Positions 45,132 to 54,058 of a DNA stretch of 64,000 nucleotides are shown piece by piece. This stretch comes from Gimesia sp. Its GTDB lineage: Bacteria; Planctomycetota; Planctomycetia; Planctomycetales; Planctomycetaceae. Position 1 is the stretch's first letter. Each line of letters opens with the position of its first letter. Location: assembly GCF_040219335.1 (NCBI RefSeq), contig NZ_JAVJSQ010000005.1, positions 62,001-126,000 on the forward strand. Direction: 5' to 3'. A program made the position numbers and the translations under genes. The notes under the pieces are model-generated. The model saw only the letters and a list, made by a program, of their open reading frames with translations, had not been told where the DNA came from and ran no database searches.

Positions 45132-46568
45132 TCAGGGAGAGTCCCCGTTCAGGATGGGTTGATCCTGGTCTACTCCCCGGGTTAACAGGAAATCTACAAT
45201 CAGGTGGAGCTCATCGGAGCTGATAGAGCTGGCAAACGCCGGCATGTTATGCCCACCGTTGTTGATGCGAATGATCAAATCATCGCGGGTGAGCAGCTTG
45301 CCGATTTCGGTGAGCTCGGGACCTCGATGACCGCCGTATCCACTGATGTCATGACAGTACAGACAGCCTTTGATATGCATCAGCTTCGCCCCTTCCATCA
45401 GAGGGCCCTGATCGGTGCCGACAACGGAAGCCGGCAATTCCTTCACGCCGAAATCGGGTGACCAGGGCTTTTTGTAACCGTAAATGGTAAGTACCAGAAA
45501 AGCCACCGAACCGAAGATCACGGTTCCCCCGGCCCAGGGACGTTTGGAAGGTGCCCGGTGTCCTTTGTTGGAGATCATGGGCAGGAAGAACAGTCCCAGG
45601 AAACCGAGAATCGGCACACCGAGAATGACCCAGGTTTCCAGTTTAGGCGGCAGAAGCGAGAGCACGGCGAAGTACCAGAGGAAGTACCAGTCGGGGAGTG
45701 GGTTCGCGTTGATACTGCTCGGGTTTGGTGGCGGATCGAGTGTCGGCGGACCGAGAAACAGGGAGCAGCCCAGGATGATACCCACGATGATGGTGGAGAA
45801 GATCATGTCCCGCCACATGGCGTCCGGCCAGAACGGAACCCCGGTTTTGTTGATGCGTTCTTCGTACTTTTCTTTATAGGTTTCCGGGTCGACCGGATCG
45901 TTGGCATCAGGCATTTCAGAGATGCCGTGCCGCATGATCAGCAGCATGTGCAGGCCGATGCCCGCGAAAATAATCGCCGGCATGATAAACACGTGCATGG
46001 CGAAGAAGCGGGTAATGGTCGAGCCACCTACCGTTTCTCCGCCCATGATGAAGTGTGCGATTGTAGGGCCGATGATGGGGGTTCTGCCTGCCATTTCTGC
46101 GGCCACGGTGACGGACCAGACCCCGTTGGCGTCCCAGCGGAGCAACTGTCCGGTGAAGGCCATGCCCAGCACGACAAACAGCAGGACCACGCCACTCATC
46201 CAGTTCATTTCCCGGGGATACTTGTAGGTGGCGTGCATATAGACCTGGATCATATGAATGACGGCCAGCATGACCATCGCGGAGGCACCGTAATAGTGCA
46301 TGCCGCGCAAGAGGTTGCCCAGGGGAGCGGTGTTGGTGATATAGACGAGGCTTTCGTAAGTTTTTTCACCACCGGGAACATAGGCCATCGCCAGGCAGAC
46401 CCCGGTGAAAACCTGCACCATGAACGCGCAGAGCGTTGCACTCCCGAAGATATACCACCAGCGGGCACTATCAGGGACCAGATGCACCATGAGCGGCACA
46501 ATGTAATCGGAATACCCGATTCGATTGTCGATCCAGTTCCAGGTTCGCATCAGAGGATTCTTGCTCAT
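45132..46568 (-). CDS. Cytochrome b (b6/subunit IV fused) with C-terminal cytochrome c domain
   Basis: 478 aa. The N-terminal two thirds is a cytochrome b with eight-plus membrane spans: haem ligands lie in GNLLRGMHYYGASAMVMLAVIHMIQVYMHATYKYPREMNW and FFAMHVFIMPAIIFAGIGLHMLLIMRHG, and DPPPNPSSINANPLPDWYFLWYFAVL resembles subunit IV's PEWY (here PDWY). The C-terminal about 80 residues are a class I cytochrome c with CLYCH near 400 and NMPAFAS as Met ligand region. Such b-c fusions replace a separate cytochrome c1. It takes electrons from menaquinol or ubiquinol with the Rieske partner encoded 31 bp upstream. Confidence 0.93.
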   Translation of the reverse strand: MSKNPLMRTWNWIDNRIGYSDYIVPLMVHLVPDSARWWYIFGSATLCAFMVQVFTGVCLAMAYVPGGEKTYESLVYITNTAPLGNLLRGMHYYGASAMVMLAVIHMIQVYMHATYKYPREMNWMSGVVLLFVVLGMAFTGQLLRWDANGVWSVTVAAEMAGRTPIIGPTIAHFIMGGETVGGSTITRFFAMHVFIMPAIIFAGIGLHMLLIMRHGISEMPDANDPVDPETYKEKYEERINKTGVPFWPDAMWRDMIFSTIIVGIILGCSLFLGPPTLDPPPNPSSINANPLPDWYFLWYFAVLSLLPPKLETWVILGVPILGFLGLFFLPMISNKGHRAPSKRPWAGGTVIFGSVAFLVLTIYGYKKPWSPDFGVKELPASVVGTDQGPLMEGAKLMHIKGCLYCHDISGYGGHRGPELTEIGKLLTRDDLIIRINNGGHNMPAFASSISSDELHLIVDFLLTRGVDQDQPILNGDSP

Positions 46569-46599
46569 TCAGCCGGCTACTCGCTTTTCAAAGGTGATT

Positions 46600-47133
46600 T
46601 CAAGTAATTTTGGTCAGCGTCAATGGTGTCGGCCCGGATTCAATTTCGACCTGACCATTATTGATGCGAACATTCAGTCGCTGCAGAGGCTCTGGTGGAG
46701 GACCAGCGGCGACGGTCCCGTCTTCGTAATACACGCCTCCGTGACAGGGGCACATAAACAGCCGGGGATCATCGACCCATCTGACGGGGCAACCCAGGTG
46801 CCGACAGTTAATCGAAAAGGCGATGAACTCGGTTTCACTGGCACGACGGATCCAGGCACCTTCTTTGGCCGTGATGCCTGCCCAGGGGACGGAAGAACTG
46901 TCCTCATACTGTACCAGCACAAACCCGCCGACTTTGAAGTCTTCCAGCTTGCCGACTTTCCGCCATTTCTGTTTGGGTTTGCGGAACACCGGTGCGAGTA
47001 CGAAACCAATGCCGGGCAAAGCGATGATGACACCGATGACTGCAGAGAGGGCAATCGACAGCCGGGCCAGAAAGGTTCTGCGCTGTTGTTGCTGACAGCA
47101 GGGTGTTTCGTTTGTGGGCTGATCGCTGGTCAA
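46600..47133 (-). CDS. Rieske 2Fe-2S protein of the bc complex
   Basis: 177 aa. The cluster ligands are in CRHLGCPVRW and MCPCHGGVYYEDG, giving C-x-H...C-x2-H. An N-terminal membrane anchor with a twin-arginine start is visible (QRRTFLARLSIALSAVIGVIIALPGIGFVLAP), so Tat export is likely. The start is TTG 47133, which overlaps the stop of the small membrane gene as TTGA; no ATG or GTG lies between it and the twin-Arg. It accepts electrons from quinol and gives them to the cytochrome c domain. It is the fifth gene of the operon. Confidence 0.95.
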   Translation of the reverse strand: MTSDQPTNETPCCQQQQRRTFLARLSIALSAVIGVIIALPGIGFVLAPVFRKPKQKWRKVGKLEDFKVGGFVLVQYEDSSSVPWAGITAKEGAWIRRASETEFIAFSINCRHLGCPVRWVDDPRLFMCPCHGGVYYEDGTVAAGPPPEPLQRLNVRINNGQVEIESGPTPLTLTKIT

Positions 47134-47345
47134 GGTGTTTTACTCCATGTAGTGCGGATCTCATGCATCCAGGCCCAGATGGCGCCAAACATCATCAGGC
47201 CTCCGATCAGGGACATACTCCAGTGAGTGAGAATTCCCCAGAAGGCAAACATGATTCCCATGGACAACGCGGCAGGGGCATAGGTCGGTCGCAGTTCCGG
47301 TTCTTCCGTTTCGGTTTCTGTTTCCGCGGTTGTAGTCTCGTTCAT
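47130..47345 (-). CDS. Small one- or two-span membrane protein of the cytochrome operon
   Basis: 71 aa. An acidic, Thr/Glu-rich N-terminus (residues 1-20) precedes two short hydrophobic stretches, ALSMGIMFAFWGILTHW and SLIGGLMMFGAIWAWMHEI. The size, the Glu-rich leader and the position between ctaG and the Rieske gene suggest an accessory subunit similar to small subunit IV of caa3 or cbb3 oxidases. It overlaps both neighbours by 4 bp (ATGA and TTGA). The assignment is inferred from position; the sequence has no diagnostic motif. Confidence 0.78.
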   Translation of the reverse strand: MNETTTAETETETEEPELRPTYAPAALSMGIMFAFWGILTHWSMSLIGGLMMFGAIWAWMHEIRTTWSKTP

Positions 47346-48172
47346 CGATGTGCCTCCCTCAAGGAGCCTGTTGTGTCAGGTGCTGCCATAGGTTCCATGT
47401 CTGCATACCAGCGTCTGAGTGTGACCATGATGGCTGTCACATAGAGCGAGCAGGGGGGAACCCACATCAGCAGGCCACCCAGTTTCTGGTCGGTGGCTGG
47501 CGTCAGTCCCTGGTCGTAGAGCATGCTCAAAATTCCGATGCGATCGACGGGGTTGGCGAAGGCCGGGCAGACCGAGATGACGGTAAACGTGATATAGATT
47601 CCCAGGAGCGTACATCCCAGGCAAGCTGAGAACAGGTACAGGACAGCCTGTGCCGAGGGAAGATGAAAGCGTTTTACGGGAGAGAAGATGGGCCACCAGA
47701 ATGCCAGACCGGCCAGCAGAAAAGTGGCGTCGCGGACAATTCCCAGTGAGTAGCTCTCAGTTGATGCACTGCAGAAAGAGGGGATGTGCCAGAACCACAT
47801 CACACCCAGGCCACTGAGCCAGCCCAGAAAAGGTACCGAGAGCACATGGCCGATGCGGTTGAGTAGCGGATTCTGGAACAGGGTTTCCATCGCAGAGGAT
47901 GGGAGACTGAGCAGGAGCAGTAGCGGAACAATCAGCAGCAGGGCCAGATGCTGGATGACATGTGCGCTGAACAGGTAACCGTCTGAAAGCACGCCGATCG
48001 GAGAGACATAGGCCAGTGCCAGCGTGAGCAGCGCCAGGGCAAAGCAGGCGATCTGTTTGCCTGACTGTCCGCCCAGGCAGACGAGGTACAGGCCGGTCAG
48101 GGCCAGTATCAGTAGCCAGATCGGCGAGTTCCATTTCCATAATTCGCTTGTCAGATCGAAGTATGAACTCAT
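47342..48172 (-). CDS. ctaG: Cytochrome c oxidase assembly protein CtaG (caa3 type)
   Basis: About 276 aa from ATG 48172, which overlaps the coxA-coxC stop by 4 bp (ATGA). Six or seven membrane segments are visible with the caa3_CtaG pattern: FSAHVIQHLALLLIVPLLLLLSLPSS near residue 75, GLGVMWFWHIPSFCSASTESY, and LYDQGLTPATDQKLGGLLMWVPPCS. These copper-dependent assembly factors help insert Cu into cytochrome oxidase. The C-terminal part lies in the membrane. It follows the oxidase genes and precedes the Rieske genes in the same polycistron. Confidence 0.9.
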   Translation of the reverse strand: MSSYFDLTSELWKWNSPIWLLILALTGLYLVCLGGQSGKQIACFALALLTLALAYVSPIGVLSDGYLFSAHVIQHLALLLIVPLLLLLSLPSSAMETLFQNPLLNRIGHVLSVPFLGWLSGLGVMWFWHIPSFCSASTESYSLGIVRDATFLLAGLAFWWPIFSPVKRFHLPSAQAVLYLFSACLGCTLLGIYITFTVISVCPAFANPVDRIGILSMLYDQGLTPATDQKLGGLLMWVPPCSLYVTAIMVTLRRWYADMEPMAAPDTTGSLREAHR

Positions 48173-50400
48173 TGGAGAAGTCCCAGATAAATAATTCCAA
48201 AGACGGCAATCCAGACGACATCGACGAAATGCCAATAGACGCCGACGGCGGCGAACACGTTTGATTTCCGGGCCGTCAGGCTGCCTTTCAGGCCCAGGAT
48301 CAGCATCACGATCAGGGCGATCACACCAGCAGTCACGTGGATACCATGGAAGCCGGTGACAGTGAAAAATGTGGCTGAAAACAGGTCGGTATTGATGGTG
48401 ATGTTATCCATCAGGAGCCCCGTGTATTCCCAGGCCTGACCACAGAGGAAGGTGATGCCCAGCAGAATCGTCAGTCCCAGGGAGATATTGAATGCTTTCT
48501 GCATCCCTCGTTTGAGAAACCGCTCTGCAATCCAGAAGGTGACACTGCTGGAAATCAGGAACAGGCTGAAGATGCCCGTTCGCTTGACGTTCAGGACGGC
48601 AGAGGTGACTTCCTCTTCCGCACTGCGGGTATTGAAAACCACATAGGCGACCAGCAGCAGCAGGAAGAAGACCGCTTCCGAAGCGATAAATGCCCAGGCG
48701 GCGATCTTGGGAAGATTGCCGCGGCGGCCTTTGTCTTCGGGAGTGGTTTCTACTTTCCAGTCTGCACTTTCGGGATGATTCAGATCCCAGACGGGACGCC
48801 GGCTTTTAATTTCGGGAACTGTTTCGAAGTTCTCTGTGGGCGGAGGGGACGTGGTCGCCCATTCGAGGGTAAAGGCATCCCAGGGATTGTCGCCGGCGAT
48901 TTTACCGCGCTTGAGACTCACGGCGATATTCCAGAGTAACACCAGCGTACCGACGGCCATGAAGACCGCTCCCAGGGAAGCGACGCCATTCAGCAGTGCC
49001 CAGCCGGGATTGTCTGCATAGGTATAAACACGACGGGGCATGCCCATCATGCCCAGGAAGTGCTGAACCATGAAGGTCATGTTGAACCCGATGACCCAGA
49101 GCCAGAACTGGGTGAGCCCCAGTCGCTCGTTGAGCATCCGGCCGGTCATTTTGGGGAACCAGTAATAGGTGGCAGAGAACAGGGCGAATACGAGGCCGCC
49201 AATCAATACGTAATGAAAGTGTGCGACGACGAAGTAGGTGTCGGTGAGCTGCCAGTCGATGGGGACCGCAGCGAACATGATGCCGGTCAATCCTCCGATC
49301 ACAAACTGCAGCAGAAACGCGACAGCAAAGTGCAGCGATGTATTGAAATTGATTTCCCCGCCCCAGAGGGTGGCTGTCCAGTTAAAGACTTTAATGCCGG
49401 TGGGGATCGCGATGAGCAGCGAACCGACGGCAAAAAAGATGTCTGCATACATACCCAGGCCGACAGCGAACATGTGGTGCGCCCAGACCCCATATCCGAG
49501 GAGGACGATGGCCACAGAGGAAGCAGCGACGAAGGTATAACCATAGATGGGTTTGCGGGAGAAGACGGGGATGACTTCGCTGATCATACCGAAGCCGGGC
49601 AGAATCAGAATGTAGACTTCGGGGTGACCGAAGATCCAGAAGTAATGCTGCCAGAGTACCGCGGAACCGCCGCGACTGGGATCGAAGAAGGCAGATCCCA
49701 GCCAGCGATCGATGAGAAGCATGGCCAGGGCCGAGTTCAGTGCCGGCAGTGCGAGGATGATCAGGATCACCTGCATGAGCATCATCCAGACAAACAACGG
49801 GACCCGCTGCAGGCTCATGCCGGGCGCACGGAGGCTGATAATCGTGGCGAAGATGTTGATCGCCCCCGAAACGGAGCCAATGCCCATGAGTAGCAGGCCG
49901 ATGATCCAGTAGTCAACTCCCTGCAGAGAACTGTAGGCTTTGGTGGAGAGGGGAACGTAGTTGAACCAGCCGGCGTTAGGGGCGGAACCCGTCAGAAAAC
50001 TGAAGTGCAGCAGGGCCGCTCCGAAGAAAAAGATCCAGAAGCCGAACGAGTTCAGGCGTGGAAAGGCGACATCGCGGGCACCGATCATCAGGGGCACAAA
50101 ATAATTGGCAAACCCTGTCAATACGGGCATGCCCACCAGGAAGACCATGGTGGTGCCATGCATCGTGAATAACTGGTTGAACATTTTCGGCCCAAGAAAC
50201 GTGTTATTGGGCAGCGCAAGCTGAATTCGCATCAACAGGGCTTCGAAACCGCCGATCCCCAGGTAGAACACGGCAGTCAGGATGTACATGATGCCGATTT
50301 TTTTATGGTCTAGCGTACTGACCCAGTCGAGCAGCCGCGTGTAGTTCGCGGGGGACTCAAGGCTGGTATAGTCGGCTTGTTCAACAGATCCTGTCGTCAC
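48169..50400 (-). CDS. Cytochrome c oxidase subunits I and III fused
   Basis: 743 aa, start GTG 50400 (overlap GTGA with the subunit II stop). Residues about 1-520 are CoxA: ligands and the proton region appear in LFTMHGTTMVFLVGMPVLTGFANYFVPLMIG, LWQHYFWIFGHPEVYILILPGFGMISEVI (His-Pro-Glu-Val-Tyr, copper B) and VAHFHYVLIGGLVFALFSATYYWFPK. Residues about 550-743 are CoxC-like: ASEAVFFLLLLVAYVVF, FFTVTGFHGIHVTAGVIALIVML and WHFVDVVWIAVFGIIYLG. The two are separate genes in most bacteria; the fusion is known in some groups. It transfers electrons from cytochrome c to oxygen in an A-type haem-copper oxidase. Overlaps on both sides show tight translational coupling. Confidence 0.95.
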   Translation of the reverse strand: MTTGSVEQADYTSLESPANYTRLLDWVSTLDHKKIGIMYILTAVFYLGIGGFEALLMRIQLALPNNTFLGPKMFNQLFTMHGTTMVFLVGMPVLTGFANYFVPLMIGARDVAFPRLNSFGFWIFFFGAALLHFSFLTGSAPNAGWFNYVPLSTKAYSSLQGVDYWIIGLLLMGIGSVSGAINIFATIISLRAPGMSLQRVPLFVWMMLMQVILIILALPALNSALAMLLIDRWLGSAFFDPSRGGSAVLWQHYFWIFGHPEVYILILPGFGMISEVIPVFSRKPIYGYTFVAASSVAIVLLGYGVWAHHMFAVGLGMYADIFFAVGSLLIAIPTGIKVFNWTATLWGGEINFNTSLHFAVAFLLQFVIGGLTGIMFAAVPIDWQLTDTYFVVAHFHYVLIGGLVFALFSATYYWFPKMTGRMLNERLGLTQFWLWVIGFNMTFMVQHFLGMMGMPRRVYTYADNPGWALLNGVASLGAVFMAVGTLVLLWNIAVSLKRGKIAGDNPWDAFTLEWATTSPPPTENFETVPEIKSRRPVWDLNHPESADWKVETTPEDKGRRGNLPKIAAWAFIASEAVFFLLLLVAYVVFNTRSAEEEVTSAVLNVKRTGIFSLFLISSSVTFWIAERFLKRGMQKAFNISLGLTILLGITFLCGQAWEYTGLLMDNITINTDLFSATFFTVTGFHGIHVTAGVIALIVMLILGLKGSLTARKSNVFAAVGVYWHFVDVVWIAVFGIIYLGLLQ

Positions 50401-51371
50401 TTGAGTGTCTCCAGGTAGGCTACGAGTTGTTTAAGATTCTTTTCACTGAGCTTGAAGTTCGGCATTTTACAGCCGGGTTTGACCGCCTGGGGGTTTTTGA
50501 GCCAGAGGGTCAGGTTCTCAGTGGAGTTGGTCAGAACGCCTGAACCAATTTCGCTGCGCGTCGCAAAATGAGTCAGGTCGGGGCCGATCATCGCCTGGGC
50601 TGAGGTACCTGCGATCTTATGACACCGCGGACACGTTGCTTTGAAAAAGTATTCTCGACCAGCCGTGGCCAGGGGGGAGATCAGCGTTGTCGCTTCGGGT
50701 TTCTTTTGTTGTCCGGCGATCCACTTCTGGTATTCTTCTTCGCTCTCACCGATGACTAAGAAGTTCATCCAGGCATGCTGGGCACCACAGTATTCGGAGC
50801 AGCGGCCCTGGTAAGTGCCCGGCTTGCTGGCCTGGAGCCAGAGGTAGTTGTCACGTCCGGGGATGGCGTCAATCTTAGGGCCGAGCTGCGGGACCCAGAA
50901 GCTGTGGATTACGTCATCCGAGTTGATGCGGATGCGAAATTTCCGTTTGGGATCGGCAGGGATGTGAATTTCATTCGCGGAGATCACGCCCGCTTTGGGA
51001 TACTCGACCTCCCACCACCACTGGTGTCCGGTGATAATCAGTTCGACATCCTGAACTTCCTCGGCGTTGTCTGCGCTCTGTGGTTTTACATCAGGTATGG
51101 CGTTGAGGGTGATGACCAGGTTCGCACTGATGGCGACCAGCCAGAGTACAATAATAACCGGGCCGATGACCCAGGCGATTTCTGCTTTTTCACTGCCAAA
51201 ATTCTGATCGGGAAGCGTCTGGCGGCGGCGGCCTTTTGAAATGGCAATCAGGATCAGCCCAGTCACGATCGCAAAGATGACGGCACTGATCAATAAGACC
51301 TGAAGAAACAAGTTGTTGATTGCCTCTGCCTGTGGCGACGCGGGGTCAAGAACAGGAATCACAGAGTTCAT
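50397..51371 (-). CDS. coxB: Cytochrome c oxidase subunit II with fused cytochrome c
   Basis: About 324 aa from ATG 51371 (TTG 51377 would add two residues). Two membrane anchors (LFLQVLLISAVIFAIVTGLILI; IGPVIIVLWLVAISANLVITL) precede the CuA domain (GHQWWWEVEYPKAG; HSFWVPQLGPKIDAIPG; GRCSEYCGAQHAWM with the C-x3-C and His ligands). The last 100 residues form a cytochrome c domain with CPRCH and MPNFKLSE, so this is a caa3-type subunit II. It is first in the operon; a 22-bp inverted repeat is 56 bp upstream (51427-51448). It delivers electrons to CuA. Confidence 0.95.
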   Translation of the reverse strand: MNSVIPVLDPASPQAEAINNLFLQVLLISAVIFAIVTGLILIAISKGRRRQTLPDQNFGSEKAEIAWVIGPVIIVLWLVAISANLVITLNAIPDVKPQSADNAEEVQDVELIITGHQWWWEVEYPKAGVISANEIHIPADPKRKFRIRINSDDVIHSFWVPQLGPKIDAIPGRDNYLWLQASKPGTYQGRCSEYCGAQHAWMNFLVIGESEEEYQKWIAGQQKKPEATTLISPLATAGREYFFKATCPRCHKIAGTSAQAMIGPDLTHFATRSEIGSGVLTNSTENLTLWLKNPQAVKPGCKMPNFKLSEKNLKQLVAYLETLK

Positions 51372-51426
51372 AAACAATGCCTGGAATCTGATATGCTAAA
51401 GATGTCTGCTGCGTGATGAGGAGCGG

Positions 51427-51448
51427 CTAAGTCAGGTTGATGACTTAG
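51427..51448. promoter_or_regulatory. 22-bp inverted repeat upstream of the oxidase operon
   Basis: CTAAGTCA-GGTTGA-TGACTTAG has perfect 8-bp arms separated by 6 bp, 56 bp upstream of the coxB start. The 8-6-8 layout is typical for a dimeric regulator. N6 spacing is also found in CRP-type sites, but the arm sequence is not that of CRP or FNR. Candidate operator for aerobic respiration control. Confidence 0.6.
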
Positions 51449-51669
51449 TATAGTTCAATAGTGTGATTAATGAATGCGAATTGATCAATTTCTATTCTGA
51501 AAAAAAACGGAACTGCGGCCAAATCAAAGCTCGTGGAACCCAGACGGGCTATCTTATCCCAAGTGAAACAGGCAATGTTTAACGTTTCTTTATTTTTCTC
51601 TCCATCGTAATGAATACACGGTCGACTTTAACGTATCAGAGTTTTCGCAGGTTAGATTTCCTGTCGCTG

Positions 51670-52812
51670 TTAAAGATTCTCGGGTTCAATAAATGCAGAT
51701 GCGATGATGTTTGAAAGCTGTACCAGTCGCCAGGGAGCACGCGAGCGGATCGCTGTTGTAAGTAGAACAGCAAAGCCGTCACGACGACGATCCATCCAGA
51801 CCATGGTACCTGTCGCGCCGGTATGTCCGAAGACGCTGCGGTCGAGCAGGTTGCCCCAACTGCCACTCTGACCCGGATGATTTAATCTCCAGCCGAGCCC
51901 CCATGGTTGCGAGCGGCGGATTGATTCGGGCAGATCGGGATAGTCATCCAGGCGATTGGTCGTGGCCATCTCGACCATGGAGCGGGAGAGTAGTTGTGTT
52001 CCCTGGACCTCACCATAATTGAGCATGCACTGACAGATGACTGCCATATCTGCGGGAGAAGCGAACATACCTCCCCAGGGGACACCGAGATCCTGCCAGT
52101 ATTTGCTGTTCCAGCCGAAATGAGAGCCAGCCTGGTACTCGGGCGTTTCGACCCGCACCAGTCGCTCACGGGGAAAATCGCCCCGTCCGAGCCAGGTGCT
52201 GTTGAGGCCCAGCGGTTTGATAATTTCATCGCGAACGTGCTGAGCGATGGTTTTGCGCGTGAGTCTCTGCACAATTTCAGCCACGATTAATGTACCCATG
52301 CTCTGATAGCTGAGTCCGGTGCCCGCAGGCTGGAACAGGGGAACCGTGTCATTGATGGCCCCGTTGATAAATTTATCCAGGGGGGCCAGTGACTGGCGGA
52401 GTTCCACATTGTTCGACAGCATATCAGGCATTCCCGAAGTGTGTGTGAACAGATGGTGGACCAGAATTGATTCTTTATGGTGCGCTGCGAAATCGGGGAT
52501 GTAATGCGTGACTGGATTGGAGAGAACCAACTGGCCACGTTCCACGAGACGCAGGGCACTCATATAAACGACGGGTTTGGTAATCGATGCGAGCAGAAAC
52601 ATTCCATCCTGGCGAATCGGTTCTGCTTTTCTTTCCGGCCCCTGTTTGCCGAAGAACCTTGGTTCGACCATTTTTCCATGCCGACCGACGACAATGGCAG
52701 CGCCGGGAATATCGCCGGCGTCCGTCCATTCTGTCAGCAGTTGATGCGCCAGTTTGAGCCGTTCCGGATCCAGGTTCAGTTCCCGGGGTTCGGCGGTGGG
52801 GAGTGCAGTCAT
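51670..52812 (-). CDS. Serine hydrolase of the beta-lactamase/esterase family
   Basis: About 380 aa from ATG 52812, with AGAGGAAC upstream; the longer open frame upstream has an unlikely N-terminus. The S-x-x-K motif is SITK (Ser76, Lys79), followed by LFTHTSGMPD and SYQSMGTL (Tyr of the Y-x-N-like motif), then GHTGATG near the C-terminus (the equivalent of the KTG/HxG motif). No signal peptide is seen, so it is likely cytoplasmic. Members act as esterases, D-aminopeptidases or transesterases rather than beta-lactamases. It lies alone. Confidence 0.87.
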   Translation of the reverse strand: MTALPTAEPRELNLDPERLKLAHQLLTEWTDAGDIPGAAIVVGRHGKMVEPRFFGKQGPERKAEPIRQDGMFLLASITKPVVYMSALRLVERGQLVLSNPVTHYIPDFAAHHKESILVHHLFTHTSGMPDMLSNNVELRQSLAPLDKFINGAINDTVPLFQPAGTGLSYQSMGTLIVAEIVQRLTRKTIAQHVRDEIIKPLGLNSTWLGRGDFPRERLVRVETPEYQAGSHFGWNSKYWQDLGVPWGGMFASPADMAVICQCMLNYGEVQGTQLLSRSMVEMATTNRLDDYPDLPESIRRSQPWGLGWRLNHPGQSGSWGNLLDRSVFGHTGATGTMVWMDRRRDGFAVLLTTAIRSRAPWRLVQLSNIIASAFIEPENL

Positions 52813-52963
52813 CAGCAGGTTCCTCTGAAAGCAGGGGGCGGGATTGACTCGAGCCAGCCAGTTCACGATGATCGATATTAGAGTCAGCGTCAAGTGAGAG
52901 AGGGGGCTGACTACTCTGAAGGCTCGCAATCTGATGAATTCACTTACTGAGGTTGACTGAACG

Positions 52964-54028
52964 ATGAACCGGTGTCTGTCTATATTGTGTCTATGTTGTG
53001 TGCTGTTCTGGAACCTCACTGTGCAGGCCGCAGAATTGCCGGACAAGGATGGCACGGTGACTATCGCGACACAGGAATGGCCGTTTCAGCCGGGGCCGCG
53101 TGAAGTCAAAGTCTACATTTACTATCCCGGTAAAAGTCTGCAGCAGGTGAATAAAGAGACGGGGCTGATTCTCAACCTGCATAACTGGGGTGGGACGAAT
53201 ACTTCTGGAGCCGGCAATCCGAGTGTGCTGACTAAAGAACTCAATGTGATTGCGATCTCCGTGGACTATCTGCAGAGTGGTTCGTGGAAAGACCAGTCGG
53301 GAACTCCTTACGATTTCGGTTACCTGCAGGCCATCGATGCACTGCGAGCACTGGCGTTTGTCCTTCAGGGATTACAGGACAAGCAGATTCCGTTCAACGA
53401 CAAGCGGATCTATGCGACCGGGGGATCGGGGGGCGGGAATGTCACCCTGATGTGTAATAAATTCGCACCGCATACTTTTACCGGCGTGGTTGATATCTGT
53501 GGCATGCCCCGGTTGAGTGATGACATCGCATACAATCTGCCCGGGGGGAGCAGCCTGAATGCCCGCTACAGCAAGGATCCGCATTCTCCCGACTACCTGA
53601 CGCCCGGCGGCCAGGAGATTCGTTATCTGGGGAATCCACATCATCTGAAACTGATGAAAGCCCGGGGACATGAAACGAAAATTCTGATCATCCATGGCAC
53701 CGGGGATACCACCTGCCCGTATGCAGACGCGCGGGACATGTTTCAGAATATGAAAGCAGCCGGCCTGGACGTTTCCGCGAAGTTTGTGACGGAGAACGAT
53801 CTGGATGGCAAGATTTTCAAATCGATCGGGCATTCACTCGGCGATCGCACGCAGATGATTGTGCAACTGGGAGGAGAGTTTATCATCCCGGGACGACCCC
53901 AGTATCGATTGCGAAGTTCACCAACCGACTTTGAGCTGAAACAGGATGTGGTCTATCCCACGTCCGACGGTCGCTACGTGATTTCCTGGCAGAAGGGGAT
54001 TCCTGAAGTTCGCTTCGAAGCCCAGTAG
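52964..54028 (+). CDS. Secreted alpha/beta hydrolase (prolyl oligopeptidase or PHB-depolymerase-like)
   Basis: 354 aa with a signal peptide (about residues 1-22, ending VQAAE). The alpha/beta fold is visible as LILNLHNWGGTNTSG (oxyanion strand), IAISVDYLQSGSW, and the nucleophile elbow TGGSGGGNVTLMCN with Ser155. A C-terminal catalytic segment is ILIIHGTGDTTCPYADARDMFQ (Asp) and KSIGHSLGDRTQM (His). It probably cleaves esters or peptides outside the cytoplasm; the substrate is unknown. It converges with the P-type ATPase gene, whose stop is 31 bp away. Confidence 0.83.
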   Translation: MNRCLSILCLCCVLFWNLTVQAAELPDKDGTVTIATQEWPFQPGPREVKVYIYYPGKSLQQVNKETGLILNLHNWGGTNTSGAGNPSVLTKELNVIAISVDYLQSGSWKDQSGTPYDFGYLQAIDALRALAFVLQGLQDKQIPFNDKRIYATGGSGGGNVTLMCNKFAPHTFTGVVDICGMPRLSDDIAYNLPGGSSLNARYSKDPHSPDYLTPGGQEIRYLGNPHHLKLMKARGHETKILIIHGTGDTTCPYADARDMFQNMKAAGLDVSAKFVTENDLDGKIFKSIGHSLGDRTQMIVQLGGEFIIPGRPQYRLRSSPTDFELKQDVVYPTSDGRYVISWQKGIPEVRFEAQ

Positions 54029-54058
54029 GTTCTCACCGTTGATGTGAGCCGAAAATGA

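Noticed and set aside
45558..46607. 349-codon + strand open frame antisense to cytochrome b
   Set aside because: The His/Asp/Gly-rich translation mirrors the codon pattern of cytochrome b on the other strand; no ribosome-binding site or family motif.
49060..49893. 277-codon + strand open frame antisense to coxA
   Set aside because: Acidic low-complexity translation opposite a conserved oxidase; no independent support.
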